Assembly: GCA_947627745.1 (NCBI GenBank)
Contig: CANQXH010000002.1
Span: 1 to 63,191, forward strand
Direction of reading: 5' to 3'
From: an uncultured Oscillospiraceae bacterium
GTDB lineage: Bacteria; Bacillota; Clostridia; Oscillospirales; Oscillospiraceae
DNA length: 63,191 nucleotides
Every line of letters begins with the position of its first letter. Position 1 is the first letter of the stretch. The translations under genes and the position numbers were made by a program. The notes beneath the pieces are model-generated. The model did not search any database. It was given only the letters and a program-made list of their open reading frames with translations, and was not told the DNA's origin. This document shows, in pieces, positions 8,338 through 16,145 of the stretch.

Positions 8338-9081
8338 ATGGCACGTCTGACGAAAAATCCGAGAGAATTTCTGATCGAGACCCATTTGCACACTTTGGAG
8401 GGCAGCGCCTGCGGCCGGGCCACCGGCGCGGAGCAGGTCCGGGCCCGGATGGCGGAGGGCTACGACGCCATCATCGTCACGGACCACTTCTTCCGGGGCA
8501 ACTCCCGCCCCAGCCGGGACCTTCCCTGGGCAGGCTATGTGGACGCCTTCTGCCGGGGCTATGAAAACGCCCGGGCGGAGGGGGAACGCATCGGTCTGCG
8601 GGTGTTCTTCGGATGGGAGGAGAATTACGGCGGCGCGGAATTTTTGATCTATGGGCTGGATAAAGCCTTTCTCCTGGCCCACCCGGAGATGATCACCTGG
8701 ACGCCGGAGGAGCAGTACCGGGCGGTGTCCGCCGCTGGGGGCCTGGTTATCCAGGCCCACCCCTTCCGGGAGCGGCCCTACCTCAAAGGTATCCACCTGT
8801 ACCCCCACGACTGCGACGGGGTGGAGGGGGTCAACCGGGCCCAGCCCTGGGAGCAGAACCGCCGGGCCCTGGACTATGCCCGCTCCTTTTGCCTTCCGGT
8901 GACGGCGGGCTCGGACATCCACACCGCCGACCCCTTGCTTGGGGGCATGGCCTTTGCCCGCCCCCTCAATTCCATTCAGGATTTTGTGAACGCCGTCCGG
9001 AACCGGGAGCCTGCCCGGCTCCTGCTGGGGCCGGAAAGCGGAAAAAACGGTTTACAAGTCCCGCTTTTGGATGTACAATAG
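8338..9081 (+). CDS. PHP-domain metal-dependent phosphoesterase
   Basis: 247-aa stand-alone PHP protein. Metal ligands typical of the family are visible: THLHT (H16, H18), TDH (D49, H50), a later QAHPFRE stretch and GSDIH near the C-terminus. The start at 8338 is chosen because GGGAGG (8325-8330) lies 7 nt upstream; the in-frame ATG at 8323 overlaps that RBS. Known relatives hydrolyse histidinol phosphate or nucleoside/sugar phosphates; the substrate here is unknown. Neighbours give no clear pathway. Confidence 0.85.
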   Translation: MARLTKNPREFLIETHLHTLEGSACGRATGAEQVRARMAEGYDAIIVTDHFFRGNSRPSRDLPWAGYVDAFCRGYENARAEGERIGLRVFFGWEENYGGAEFLIYGLDKAFLLAHPEMITWTPEEQYRAVSAAGGLVIQAHPFRERPYLKGIHLYPHDCDGVEGVNRAQPWEQNRRALDYARSFCLPVTAGSDIHTADPLLGGMAFARPLNSIQDFVNAVRNREPARLLLGPESGKNGLQVPLLDVQ

Positions 9082-9111
9082 GACTGTACAAAAGAAAAAG
9101 GAGAAGTTCCA

Positions 9112-9504
9112 ATGAACAACAAGAAAACGATTCTCATTGCCGCCGCTGCGCTGCTGGTCCTGGCGGGCATTCTGGCGGGAATCTGGTATGCCAACCGGCC
9201 CCAGACCGACCCGGGCACAAAGACCATCACTGTGGAGGTCCTCCACGGCGACGGAAGCACCAAAAGCTTTACCTATACCACCACCGCCGAATACCTGGGC
9301 GAGGTGATCCTCTCTGAGGGCCTGGTGCAGGGCGAGGAGGGGGAGTACGGGCTGTATATCCTCACCGTGGACGGCGAGGACGCGGTCTATGAAGACGACG
9401 GGGCCTACTGGGCCCTCTACCAGAACGGCGAGTACGCCACCTCCGGCGCGGACACCACCCCCATTCAGGACGGGGACGTTTTCCGGTTCGAGTACACCAA
9501 ATGA
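9112..9504 (+). CDS. DUF4430-type secreted or membrane-anchored small protein
   Basis: 130 aa with one N-terminal membrane anchor (about residues 6-25), no lipobox, then a compact domain resembling DUF4430, a beta-grasp fold related to the C-terminal domain of transcobalamin. The core shows TITVEVLHGDG and a YWALYQNGEY turn typical of this family. It overlaps the next gene, an ECF substrate-binding component, as ATGA. This pairing suggests an extracytoplasmic domain aiding vitamin capture, possibly a corrinoid; that role is inferred. Confidence 0.7.
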   Translation: MNNKKTILIAAAALLVLAGILAGIWYANRPQTDPGTKTITVEVLHGDGSTKSFTYTTTAEYLGEVILSEGLVQGEEGEYGLYILTVDGEDAVYEDDGAYWALYQNGEYATSGADTTPIQDGDVFRFEYTK

Positions 9505-10019
9505 GCGCCGGACGGGGGAAAATCACCCTGAAAGAGCTGGTGCTGTTCGCCTTCATGGGGGTGTTCTGCTTTTTGGGCAAGCTCCTGATGGCGGGGATCC
9601 CCAATGTGGAGCCGGTGTCGCTTTTTGTCATGCTCTTTGCCGTCACCTTCGGCTGGAAGGCCCTGCTGCCGGTCTATACCTATGTCTGCCTGGAGCTGGT
9701 GGTCTATCCCATCCAGCTCTGGTCCATCAACTATCTGTATATCTGGCTGATCCTGGCGGTGGCGTCCATCTTTCTGCGCAAATGCCGGACGACCATGGTG
9801 TGGGCGCTGTTGTCCGCCGCCTTCGGGATCTTTTTTGGCCTTCTGTGCGCGCCGGTGTATGCCTTCACCGGCGGGTGGGCCTTCGCCGTCTCCTGGTGGA
9901 TCAGCGGTATTCCCTTCGATCTGATCCACGGCGCGGGCAATTTTGTGATGGCCCTGGCCCTTTTCCGGCCCCTCCGGGACCTGATGGAGCGGCTCTACGC
10001 CCGGCTGACGGCCTCATAA
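9501..10019 (+). CDS. ECF transporter S component
   Basis: Hydrophobic 172-aa protein with about six membrane segments and the short loops typical of ECF S components, which bind a vitamin or metal ligand and dock on a shared EcfA-A'-T energising module. That module is not in the window, so this would be a group II ECF transporter. The ATG overlaps the DUF4430 gene (ATGA). The substrate is not readable; the DUF4430 partner makes a corrinoid a reasonable guess. A terminator follows at 10051. Confidence 0.75.
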   Translation: MSAGRGKITLKELVLFAFMGVFCFLGKLLMAGIPNVEPVSLFVMLFAVTFGWKALLPVYTYVCLELVVYPIQLWSINYLYIWLILAVASIFLRKCRTTMVWALLSAAFGIFFGLLCAPVYAFTGGWAFAVSWWISGIPFDLIHGAGNFVMALALFRPLRDLMERLYARLTAS

Positions 10020-10050
10020 GAACAATGGTTTTTACATTGCGCCAAAAAGA

Positions 10051-10074
10051 CGCCGAGTGATCGGCGCCTTTTTT
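10051..10074 (+). terminator. Terminator after the ECF S component
   Basis: CGCCGA (10051-10056), loop GTGA, TCGGCG (10061-10066), then CC and a run of six T. Marks the end of the DUF4430/ECF unit. Confidence 0.8.
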
Positions 10075-10105
10075 CTGTCTGAAGACTCTAATAAACATTT
10101 TTTCC

Positions 10106-10134
10106 TTGCATTTTTGCGAAGAGTGTGATACCAT
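10106..10134 (+). promoter_or_regulatory. Possible SigA promoter for the structured leader
   Basis: TTGCAT (10106-10111), 17-nt spacer, TACCAT (10129-10134). The -10 is a weak match, but the position, just 5' of the long structured leader, is right. Confidence 0.4.
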
Positions 10135-10138
10135 GGAT

Positions 10139-10327
10139 TTGCCACACAAATCGAATATCCAACGCCAAGGGAGTAGTATACGCTTTTTTGGTAAGAATAA
10201 CTGCGGTAAAAACGCGGTCCTTTCTTCTTACCTTAAAGGCGAAAGCTGGCGTGGAGGATTTGTGTGGCAACAAATGGGACTATGCGTTTTTCGGTGTGTG
10301 GTCTCATTTGGGGCCACACACTTTTTT
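10139..10327 (+). ncRNA. Structured leader RNA with terminator (candidate riboswitch/attenuator)
   Basis: Nested inverted repeats define a long leader: outer 14-bp stem 10139-10152 with 10257-10270; next stem ACGCCA (10162-10167) with TGGCGT (10247-10252); arm GGTAAGAA (10190-10197) with TTCTTACC (10225-10232); inner ACTGCG (10200-10205) with CGCGGT (10213-10218). A terminator hairpin GTGTGTGG (10294-10301)/CCACACAC (10314-10321) with six T follows. TGTGTGGC (10261-10268), part of the outer stem, is also perfectly complementary to GCCACACA (10313-10320) in the terminator, so outer stem plus terminator and an antiterminator are mutually exclusive. The stretch AAGGGAGTAG (10167-10176) faintly recalls the yybP-ykoY Mn2+ riboswitch, but I could not confirm that class. 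Confidence 0.65.
10294..10327 (+). terminator. Intrinsic terminator in the leader of the two-TM protein
   Basis: 8-bp stem GTGTGTGG/CCACACAC with a 12-nt loop and TTTTTT (10322-10327). The RBS of the downstream gene starts 6 nt later, so the hairpin can only act as an attenuator for that gene. Confidence 0.75.
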
Positions 10328-10344
10328 GTTATGGAGGGATAGAA

Positions 10345-11340
10345 ATGACACCGAATGAGATCAAAGAATACTTAGGGACCATGGTGGAGATTGAAAAGGA
10401 ATGCTATACCCACGAAAGATTGCTGCAGGCATTGAAAAAGAGGATGGCTCCGCTGGGATATTCAAAAAGATTTGCTGAACCGGAACTTAAAAAGCCTAAG
10501 TTTGATTTCTTTGAAAACATATGCGGGCCCGCTTGTTTGCGTGCCATTGAGGGAGCCTTTTATGCGTTCATCCTTTGGGTGCTTTGTGTATTAATTTTCT
10601 CATCATTTAAATCACATGTATCACAAGTGATCATTTCTCTTGGCCTCGATGAAATCTTACCATCTTCTATCTATGGTTTGCTGTTTTTGTTAATACTCAT
10701 TTTTGGGGGACTTGGTATTCTTATTGGCATCATAATTGGAATAGTAGATCATAACAAGCAAATTAAAAAAAATAAATCTTTATATGAGTTAGACAAGAGG
10801 AACTACCAGCTGGCGCTTGCCAATGATAGAATACGTGTCCAGAAAGAAAAGAAAGCATTGGCATATATTAAAAACGAATATGACGCCGTACTTCGAAGCT
10901 ATAACAGACTGAAAGATACTCGAAGTAAGCTGTATGCCCGTAATATTCTTTTTGAGAAATACCGCTGCTTTACGGCCGTTTCGACTCTTTATGAGTATTT
11001 CAGTGCCGGTAGGTTTACCAACTTGGGAGACGCGTATAATCAACTGGAGTTGGAGGTGCGGCTGGACAGAATTTCCCTTCAACTCAATGTGGTTATCTCG
11101 CAGCTTGAAAAGATCAAAGAGACGCAGTATGTGATCTACTCCGCGATCACGGAATCAAATGAAAAACTCAATTCCATCATTCAGTCCTGTAGCCGCATCG
11201 AGTCCGGCGTACAGAATCTGCAATTGGAGGGCGAAGAATTAAACAGCCGAATTGCGAGCCTGCAAGCAACATCAGAATTGAACCTATATGTCAACGCGAT
11301 GAATAATGTGGAATTAAAGAATATAAGCCGGTGGTGCTAA
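10345..11340 (+). CDS. Unknown membrane protein with two TM segments and a long coiled coil
   Basis: 331 aa; I do not recognise a family. Two membrane spans (about 66-88 and 109-134) lie between an N-terminal helical region (1-60) and a long, charged, mostly helical cytoplasmic tail with coiled-coil character (about 135-220 and 245-320). Start 10345 is set by GGAGGG (10333-10338); the longer in-frame start runs through the leader terminator. Codon use is clearly AT-richer than neighbours, suggesting recent acquisition. No partner gene is adjacent. The layout resembles membrane-tethered sensors or scaffold proteins, but function is unknown. Confidence 0.75.
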   Translation: MTPNEIKEYLGTMVEIEKECYTHERLLQALKKRMAPLGYSKRFAEPELKKPKFDFFENICGPACLRAIEGAFYAFILWVLCVLIFSSFKSHVSQVIISLGLDEILPSSIYGLLFLLILIFGGLGILIGIIIGIVDHNKQIKKNKSLYELDKRNYQLALANDRIRVQKEKKALAYIKNEYDAVLRSYNRLKDTRSKLYARNILFEKYRCFTAVSTLYEYFSAGRFTNLGDAYNQLELEVRLDRISLQLNVVISQLEKIKETQYVIYSAITESNEKLNSIIQSCSRIESGVQNLQLEGEELNSRIASLQATSELNLYVNAMNNVELKNISRWC

Positions 11341-11390
11341 GACAGGGCAATTTTCCGAAAAAGCGGCGATCCCGGTACTGCCAGCAATAC

Positions 11391-11416
11391 CGCCCTTCCC
11401 ATGATTGGGAAGGGCG
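11391..11416. terminator. Stem-loop between convergent genes
   Basis: CGCCCTTCCC (11391-11400), loop ATGATT, GGGAAGGGCG (11407-11416). It lies just beyond the stop of the minus-strand transporter and 50 nt after the plus-strand gene. T tracts are weak on both sides. Confidence 0.6.
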
Positions 11417-11421
11417 GCAGT

Positions 11422-12645
11422 TTATATTAGCTTGATGAGGAACAAAAATCCCAGCAAAAGGAACAGGAAGGAAAAGTTAAAGGCGCTAAACTCTCCGATA
11501 TAGGCCGCCGCCTTGCCGGGATTGTGCCGGACGTACTCCCGGAAGGTGATCAGGCTGGCCAGGGAAGCGATCAGGCTCCCCACGCCGCCCACGTTCACAC
11601 CCCAGAGCAGCTCGGCGTAGTTGCCGGTGAACTGGCTCAGCAGGATGGCGGAGGGGACGTTGCTGATGAACTGGCAGGAAAGGGCGCTGAAAAGCAGGGT
11701 GCTTTTGCTCATCAGAGCGGAGAAAAAGTCCCGCACCGCCCCAATTCGGGCCATATTTCCCGAGAAAACGAAGAAAAACACAAAGGTCAGCAGCAGGGGA
11801 TAGTCCACCATTTTCAGCGCCTTCCGGTCGGCCAGCAGCAGCACCGGCGGGATCACCAGCAGGCCGATCCAGTAGGGGATGCCCCGGAAGACGATGGCAA
11901 TGGCCAGGGCGAACAAACCCAGATACAGCGCCGTCCGCTTGGGGTCCAGGCGCAGGGCCTCGTCCCCGATCTCCAGGGCCTCCGGCTTCACGAACAGGCA
12001 GCAGCAGACGGTGATCAGCGCCACGGACAGCAAGAAGGGCGGCGCCATGATGGACAAAAACTCCACATCCGGGATATTGAAATGGGAGTACAGGTACAGA
12101 TTCTGGGGGTTGCCGAAGGGGGTGAGCATCCCGCCCAGGTTGGCGGCGATGTTCTGCATGATGAAGGTGAAGGCCATGTACTTTTCCTTGCCGGTGGTGG
12201 ACAGCACCAGATACCCCAGGGGCAGGAAGGTGAGCAATGCCATGTCGTTGGCGATGAGCATGGAGCCCAGGAAGGTGATGTACACCAGGGCCAGGACGCT
12301 CATCCGGGCGTTTTTGAAGACCCGCACTACCTTCCGGGCCAGAAGATAGAAAAAGTTGATATTTTTCAGGGCGCAGACCACCGCCAGAACGCAGAACAGG
12401 CAGGTCAGGGTCTTGAAATCGAAGTAGCCCAGGTACGCCCGGTCGATGGGCACCACCAGGGTGGTCAGCAACGCCGCGAAAAAGGCGATGACCATCACCG
12501 CGTTTTTGGAAAGAAAGTGCCGGACCCGGCTGAGGAAGGGGTCGGAAAAGGGCGCGCGGGGAAGGGGATGCCGGACGGGGACCGGGACCGCGGCGGCCCG
12601 GCGGGGGACATAGGGATGGGCGGTTTTTCCGCCGCTGTTTTTCAT
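11422..12645 (-). CDS. Ion-transporter-superfamily permease (SLC13/ArsB/NhaD-like)
   Basis: 407-aa polytopic protein with about ten to twelve membrane segments. The N-terminal half contains ANDMALLTFLPLG and a GGMLTPFGNPQNL loop; the second half repeats the pattern with SNVPSAILLSQF. Such paired loops are typical of the IT superfamily, which includes anion:Na+ symporters, ArsB and Na+/H+ antiporters. The ion or acid carried cannot be assigned. The first 40 residues are basic and Pro/Arg-rich, so the true start may be further in. Monocistronic with its own promoter. Confidence 0.8.
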   Translation of the reverse strand: MKNSGGKTAHPYVPRRAAAVPVPVRHPLPRAPFSDPFLSRVRHFLSKNAVMVIAFFAALLTTLVVPIDRAYLGYFDFKTLTCLFCVLAVVCALKNINFFYLLARKVVRVFKNARMSVLALVYITFLGSMLIANDMALLTFLPLGYLVLSTTGKEKYMAFTFIMQNIAANLGGMLTPFGNPQNLYLYSHFNIPDVEFLSIMAPPFLLSVALITVCCCLFVKPEALEIGDEALRLDPKRTALYLGLFALAIAIVFRGIPYWIGLLVIPPVLLLADRKALKMVDYPLLLTFVFFFVFSGNMARIGAVRDFFSALMSKSTLLFSALSCQFISNVPSAILLSQFTGNYAELLWGVNVGGVGSLIASLASLITFREYVRHNPGKAAAYIGEFSAFNFSFLFLLLGFLFLIKLI

Positions 12646-12687
12646 GGAAAGTCGCTTCCTTATTACTGTCCAATTTTGACCTTGCCT

Positions 12688-12716
12688 ATTATAGACCTGC
12701 GGATTTCAAAATGCAA
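12688..12716 (-). promoter_or_regulatory. SigA promoter of the IT-superfamily permease
   Basis: Minus strand: TTGCAT (12716-12711), 17-nt spacer, TATAAT (12693-12688), about 42 nt before the annotated start. Confidence 0.75.
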
Positions 12717-12788
12717 GGGCAAAATCAACAAAAAGGAAACAAAGTTGCGCCGCCAAACCCCGGCGTTTTTTGACAGTTTGACAAGGAC

Positions 12789-12822
12789 CGCGAAAGCCCC
12801 CGCCATGGCGGGGGCTTTCGCG
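12789..12822. terminator. Strong 16-bp hairpin
   Basis: CGCGAAAGCCCCCGCC (12789-12804), loop AT, perfect complement 12807-12822. It lies between the divergent end of rpmF and the transporter promoter; no T run follows, so function is uncertain. Confidence 0.5.
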
Positions 12823-12852
12823 CGCTGAGCTTCCTTTACGGCAATAAAACGC

Positions 12853-12893
12853 CGCCGGGCGGGTCAGGGAAGAACTCCCCGACCCGCCCGGCG
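12853..12893 (-). terminator. Terminator of the DUF177-rpmF operon
   Basis: Arms CGCCGGGCGGGTC (12853-12865) and GACCCGCCCGGCG (12881-12893) with an inner GGGA/TCCC extension. Read on the minus strand it is followed by GCGTTTTATTGC, and it begins 36 nt after the rpmF stop. Confidence 0.8.
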
Positions 12894-12928
12894 GGCATCG
12901 CCGGCACTGCCGGCGTGGGATTTTGCTG

Positions 12929-13114
12929 TTACTCCGCCTCTACGGTCAGCACCTGACGGCCGTTGTAGTAGCCGCAGGCCTTGCAGGCCCGGTGGGGCGT
13001 AATGGGCGCGCCGCACTTGGGGCACACGGACACGCTGGGCGCAGAGAGCTTCCAGTTGGAGCCACGGCGCTTGTCGCGGCGGGCCTTGGACACTTTACAC
13101 TTGGGAACAGCCAT
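12929..13114 (-). CDS. rpmF: 50S ribosomal protein bL32
   Basis: 61-aa ribosomal protein. Start MAVPKCKVSK is the classical bL32 N-terminus, with RBS AAGGAGG upstream; the longer frame is not used. Four cysteines, C31/C34 and C44/C47, form the zinc ribbon, so this is the C+ zinc-binding paralogue. It follows the DUF177 gene, the usual bacterial pairing. Confidence 0.98.
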   Translation of the reverse strand: MAVPKCKVSKARRDKRRGSNWKLSAPSVSVCPKCGAPITPHRACKACGYYNGRQVLTVEAE

Positions 13115-13158
13115 GATCGACACCTCCTTGGTCAAACTGCTTTTACAGCATCCGTTTA

Positions 13159-13647
13159 TTACTTCTTGAGCAGCCGCGCCAGGGCGGCCATCCGGGGATC
13201 GGGCTCCGGCGTACAGTCGCAGGGGCCCAGGTTGAGATTCTTCCCGCACCGGAAGCACAGACCCTTGCAGTCGGGCCGGCACAGGAGCTGCTGATCCAGA
13301 TTCAGCACCACGGTCGTGCGGACAATGTCCTCCAGGTCGGCGCGGCCCCCCTCCAGAGGGAAGACGTTCTCATCGTCCTCGTCGGAGGCGTCGGCGGACA
13401 GCACCGCGTCCAGGGGAAAATCCACTTGCCGGGAAAAATCCGCGGCGCAGCGGTCGCAAACCCCGGTGATCTCCACCCGGGCCGTGCCTTTCAGCACCAG
13501 CACCCCGGCGGTGTTGCGCACAGCGCCCTGGGCGGTGACCCGGGAAAGGGGCTTTTGGGTCCCGTAGACCAGATCTGTCAGATCCACGTCTGTGGAAAAG
13601 GGCACCGACGCCCCCGGCCGATCCAGAATTTCGGTCAGCTCCAGCAT
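13159..13647 (-). CDS. DUF177/YceD family protein
   Basis: 162-aa protein always encoded beside rpmF; family members have been linked to 23S rRNA accumulation or ribosome assembly. The start MLELTEILDR at 13647 is chosen because GGGAGGGG precedes it; an in-frame extension reaches the promoter and is rejected. It has the family cysteines GVCDRC and, near the C-terminus, CRPDCKGLCFRCG, a probable zinc site. The promoter lies at 13682-13710. Confidence 0.9.
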   Translation of the reverse strand: MLELTEILDRPGASVPFSTDVDLTDLVYGTQKPLSRVTAQGAVRNTAGVLVLKGTARVEITGVCDRCAADFSRQVDFPLDAVLSADASDEDDENVFPLEGGRADLEDIVRTTVVLNLDQQLLCRPDCKGLCFRCGKNLNLGPCDCTPEPDPRMAALARLLKK

Positions 13648-13681
13648 CACGGCGATCCCCTCCCATAAGTCATGCCTAGCT

Positions 13682-13710
13682 ATTATACTGTCTTTTTTGC
13701 CATTTGTCAA
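13682..13710 (-). promoter_or_regulatory. Consensus SigA promoter of DUF177-rpmF
   Basis: Minus strand: TTGACA (13710-13705), 17-nt spacer, TATAAT (13687-13682). Exact consensus, consistent with a ribosomal protein operon. Confidence 0.9.
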
Positions 13711-13755
13711 ACCTTTTTTCAAGTTTTTCCGGGAGAAGGGCGGGAAAAATTCCTC

Positions 13756-13784
13756 TTGACAAGGCAGCCTCTATTTGATATCAT
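13756..13784 (+). promoter_or_regulatory. SigA promoter of the ABC exporter operon
   Basis: TTGACA (13756-13761), 17-nt spacer, TATCAT (13779-13784). The -10 lies inside a 29-nt palindrome. Confidence 0.85.
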
Positions 13785-13799
13785 ATTGATATCAAATAG
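13771..13799 (+). promoter_or_regulatory. Operator: 13-bp inverted repeat over the -10
   Basis: CTATTTGATATCA (13771-13783) and its perfect complement TGATATCAAATAG (13787-13799), 3-nt centre. It covers the -10 and the likely transcription start, the place for a dimeric repressor. No regulator gene is adjacent. Confidence 0.8.
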
Positions 13800-13827
13800 G
13801 AAAAGTAAGGAAAGGAAGGGGACCAAA

Positions 13828-14538
13828 ATGCTCCGCATCGAACATTTCACCAAGACCTACGGCACCAAAACCGCCGTGGACGATTTGACCCTGCGCATCG
13901 CCCCGGGGGAGATTTACGGCTTTATCGGCCACAACGGGGCGGGGAAGACCACCACATTGAAGGCCGCCTGCGGCGTCCTGCCCTTTGACAAGGGGGAGAT
14001 CTATGTGGACGGCCACTCCATCAAATCCGACCCCATCGCCTGCAAGCGGGTCCTGGCCTATGTGCCGGACAACCCGGATCTTTACGAATTTCTCACGGGC
14101 ATTCAGTATCTGTCCTTCGTGGCGGATGTCTATGGGGTCTCCAAGGCGGACCGGCAGCGGCGGATCCAAGAGTACGGGGAAATGCTGGGCATGACCGACG
14201 ATCTGACGCTGCCCATCTCCGACTGCTCCCACGGCATGAAGCAGAAGGTGGCCCTGATCGCGGCCCTGATCCATGCCCCCCGGCTGATTTTGATGGACGA
14301 GCCTTTTGTGGGGCTGGACCCGGTGGCGTCCCACCAGCTGAAAAACGTGATGCACCGGCACTGTGAACAGGGCGGAGCCATCTTCTTCTCCACCCATGTG
14401 CTGGAGGTGGCGGAAAAGCTGTGCCACAAGGTGGCGATCATTAAAAACGGCCGCCTGGTTGCCAGCGGGGAGATGGAGGCCGTCCGGGGCCAGGCGTCTC
14501 TGGAGCAGGTGTTCCTGGAGCTGGAGGGACAGTCATGA
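13828..14538 (+). CDS. ABC transporter ATP-binding protein
   Basis: 236-aa nucleotide-binding subunit of an ABC-2-type exporter. Walker A GHNGAGKT is at 34-41, Walker B is LILMDEP, and the signature is an unusual CSHGMKQKV in place of LSGGQ. The start at 13828 follows GGAAGGGG; upstream in-frame codons cross the operator and are rejected. It overlaps the permease gene as ATGA. Such pairs are often linked to export of antimicrobials or stress compounds; substrate unknown. Confidence 0.9.
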   Translation: MLRIEHFTKTYGTKTAVDDLTLRIAPGEIYGFIGHNGAGKTTTLKAACGVLPFDKGEIYVDGHSIKSDPIACKRVLAYVPDNPDLYEFLTGIQYLSFVADVYGVSKADRQRRIQEYGEMLGMTDDLTLPISDCSHGMKQKVALIAALIHAPRLILMDEPFVGLDPVASHQLKNVMHRHCEQGGAIFFSTHVLEVAEKLCHKVAIIKNGRLVASGEMEAVRGQASLEQVFLELEGQS

Positions 14539-16139
14539 TCCGGGCGCTGATGTACGTCCGGTTCCGGGCGCTGATGGCGGCCATGTTCCGCCAGAACCGG
14601 ACGACGAAAAAGCGCTCCGGCGGCATGACGGCCCTGCTGGTCTTCTGCTACATTTATCTGGGGGCCGCTGTGGTGGGGGCCTCGGTGCTGCTGTTTTCCT
14701 TCCTGGCGGAGCCCTACCACGCCCTGGGACTGGACTGGCTGTATTTCGCCCTGGCCGGGCTGATGGCTCTGGCCTTGGCTCTGATCGGCAGCGTCTTTTC
14801 CACACAGAGCCAGCTTTACGACGTCAAGGATAATGAGCGGCTTCTGGCCATGCCCATCCCGCCCCGGGCGATCCTCTTCTCCCGGATGGCGCCGCTGCTG
14901 GTGATGAATCTGGTTTTCGCGGGGATTGTTCTGATTCCGGCCATGGCGGTCTACGCAGCCCTGGTCCATTTTAGCCCCTGGGCGCTATTCTCCCAAATTC
15001 TGATCCTATTGGGCGTCACGGCGCTGGCCCAGGTGGCGGCCTGCCTGCTGGGGTGGCTGCTGCACCTGCTTTTGGCGCGAATCAACAAATCCATTGCATC
15101 GCTTTTGTACGTGGTGCTGTTTCTGGTGGTCTATTATTACGCCTTTTCCCAGACCGACCGGGTGCTGGACGCCCTGTCCACCGGCGGGGAGGCCCTGGCC
15201 GGGACCCTGAGAACCTGGGCCTGGCCCCTGTACGCCATGGGCCGGGGCAGCCTGGGGGAAGCCGGATATCTGCTGGGGTTCCTGGCGGTGTGCGCCGCTC
15301 TTTTTGGGCTGGCCTGGTGGTTTTTGTCCGCCACCTTCCTGGGTACCGTTACCATGGGCCCCGCCGTCCGGCGGCGGAAGCGGCTGGCGCTAAGCAAGCT
15401 GACCGTCCACGCCCCCCGGCGCGCCATCGCCTCCAAGGAGCTGCGCCGGTTTTTGGGAACGCCGGTGTATTTCTCCAATATGGGCTTGGGTATTGTGCTG
15501 ATGGTGGTGATGACTGGGGCGGCGGCGCTGTTCCAGGGCCGGATTTGGCAGATGCTGAGCGAGCTGGGAGAACTGGCGGACATGGTCCGGCCCTACCTTG
15601 GCCTGACCATCGCGGCGGTGCTGGCCTTCTGGATCAGCACCATGTGCGTCTCCGTGCCCTCGGTGTCTCTGGAGGGAAAGAGCCTGTGGATCTTAAAATC
15701 CATGCCCGTCTCCTCCCGGCAGGTGCTGCTGGGGAAGCTGGAAAACCATGTGCTGCTCACGGCGCCGCTGTCCGCCGTCTGCGGCCTGGTCCTCGGCGTC
15801 GTCTTCCGGTGCCCGGCGGTGGATTGCCTGCTGGCCGCTCTGTCTGCCGGGCTGGGGGCTGCTCTCTGCGGCCTGCTGGGCATGGTCGCGGGACTCCACT
15901 GGGCTCGATTTGACTATCTCAGCGAAGCCTATCCCTGCAAGCAGTCCGTGGCGGTGCTGGTGAATATGTTTGGGATGATGGGCCTGCCCCTGGTACTGGG
16001 GCTGATCTACGGCCTCTGGCTGTCCTTTTTAAACCCCACGGTCTACCTGGCGCTGTGCTGCGGGGTCTACGCCCTGTTGAGCCTGGGCTTTTACCGGCTG
16101 CTGATGACCTGGGGCGTAAAAATGTGGGAAAGCCTCTGA
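14535..16139 (+). CDS. ABC exporter membrane protein (large ABC-2-type permease)
   Basis: 534-aa membrane protein with roughly twelve hydrophobic segments in two halves, resembling the 'putative ABC exporter' permeases of Clostridia. A cytoplasmic loop in the middle (about 275-300, RRRKRLALSK) is strongly basic. It is coupled to the ATPase by the ATGA overlap and needs it for transport. No substrate can be inferred. A small hairpin (16187-16207) separates it from spoIVA. Confidence 0.85.
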   Translation: MIRALMYVRFRALMAAMFRQNRTTKKRSGGMTALLVFCYIYLGAAVVGASVLLFSFLAEPYHALGLDWLYFALAGLMALALALIGSVFSTQSQLYDVKDNERLLAMPIPPRAILFSRMAPLLVMNLVFAGIVLIPAMAVYAALVHFSPWALFSQILILLGVTALAQVAACLLGWLLHLLLARINKSIASLLYVVLFLVVYYYAFSQTDRVLDALSTGGEALAGTLRTWAWPLYAMGRGSLGEAGYLLGFLAVCAALFGLAWWFLSATFLGTVTMGPAVRRRKRLALSKLTVHAPRRAIASKELRRFLGTPVYFSNMGLGIVLMVVMTGAAALFQGRIWQMLSELGELADMVRPYLGLTIAAVLAFWISTMCVSVPSVSLEGKSLWILKSMPVSSRQVLLGKLENHVLLTAPLSAVCGLVLGVVFRCPAVDCLLAALSAGLGAALCGLLGMVAGLHWARFDYLSEAYPCKQSVAVLVNMFGMMGLPLVLGLIYGLWLSFLNPTVYLALCCGVYALLSLGFYRLLMTWGVKMWESL

Positions 16140-16145
16140 CGGAAG

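Noticed and set aside
10161..10180. yybP-ykoY Mn2+ riboswitch
   Set aside because: Only AAGGGAGTAG recalls the class; the rest of the consensus and the downstream gene type do not fit well enough to assign it.
10106..10342. Short frames of 77-78 codons over the structured leader
   Set aside because: They cross nested stems and the terminator, lack an RBS, and the region is better explained as RNA.
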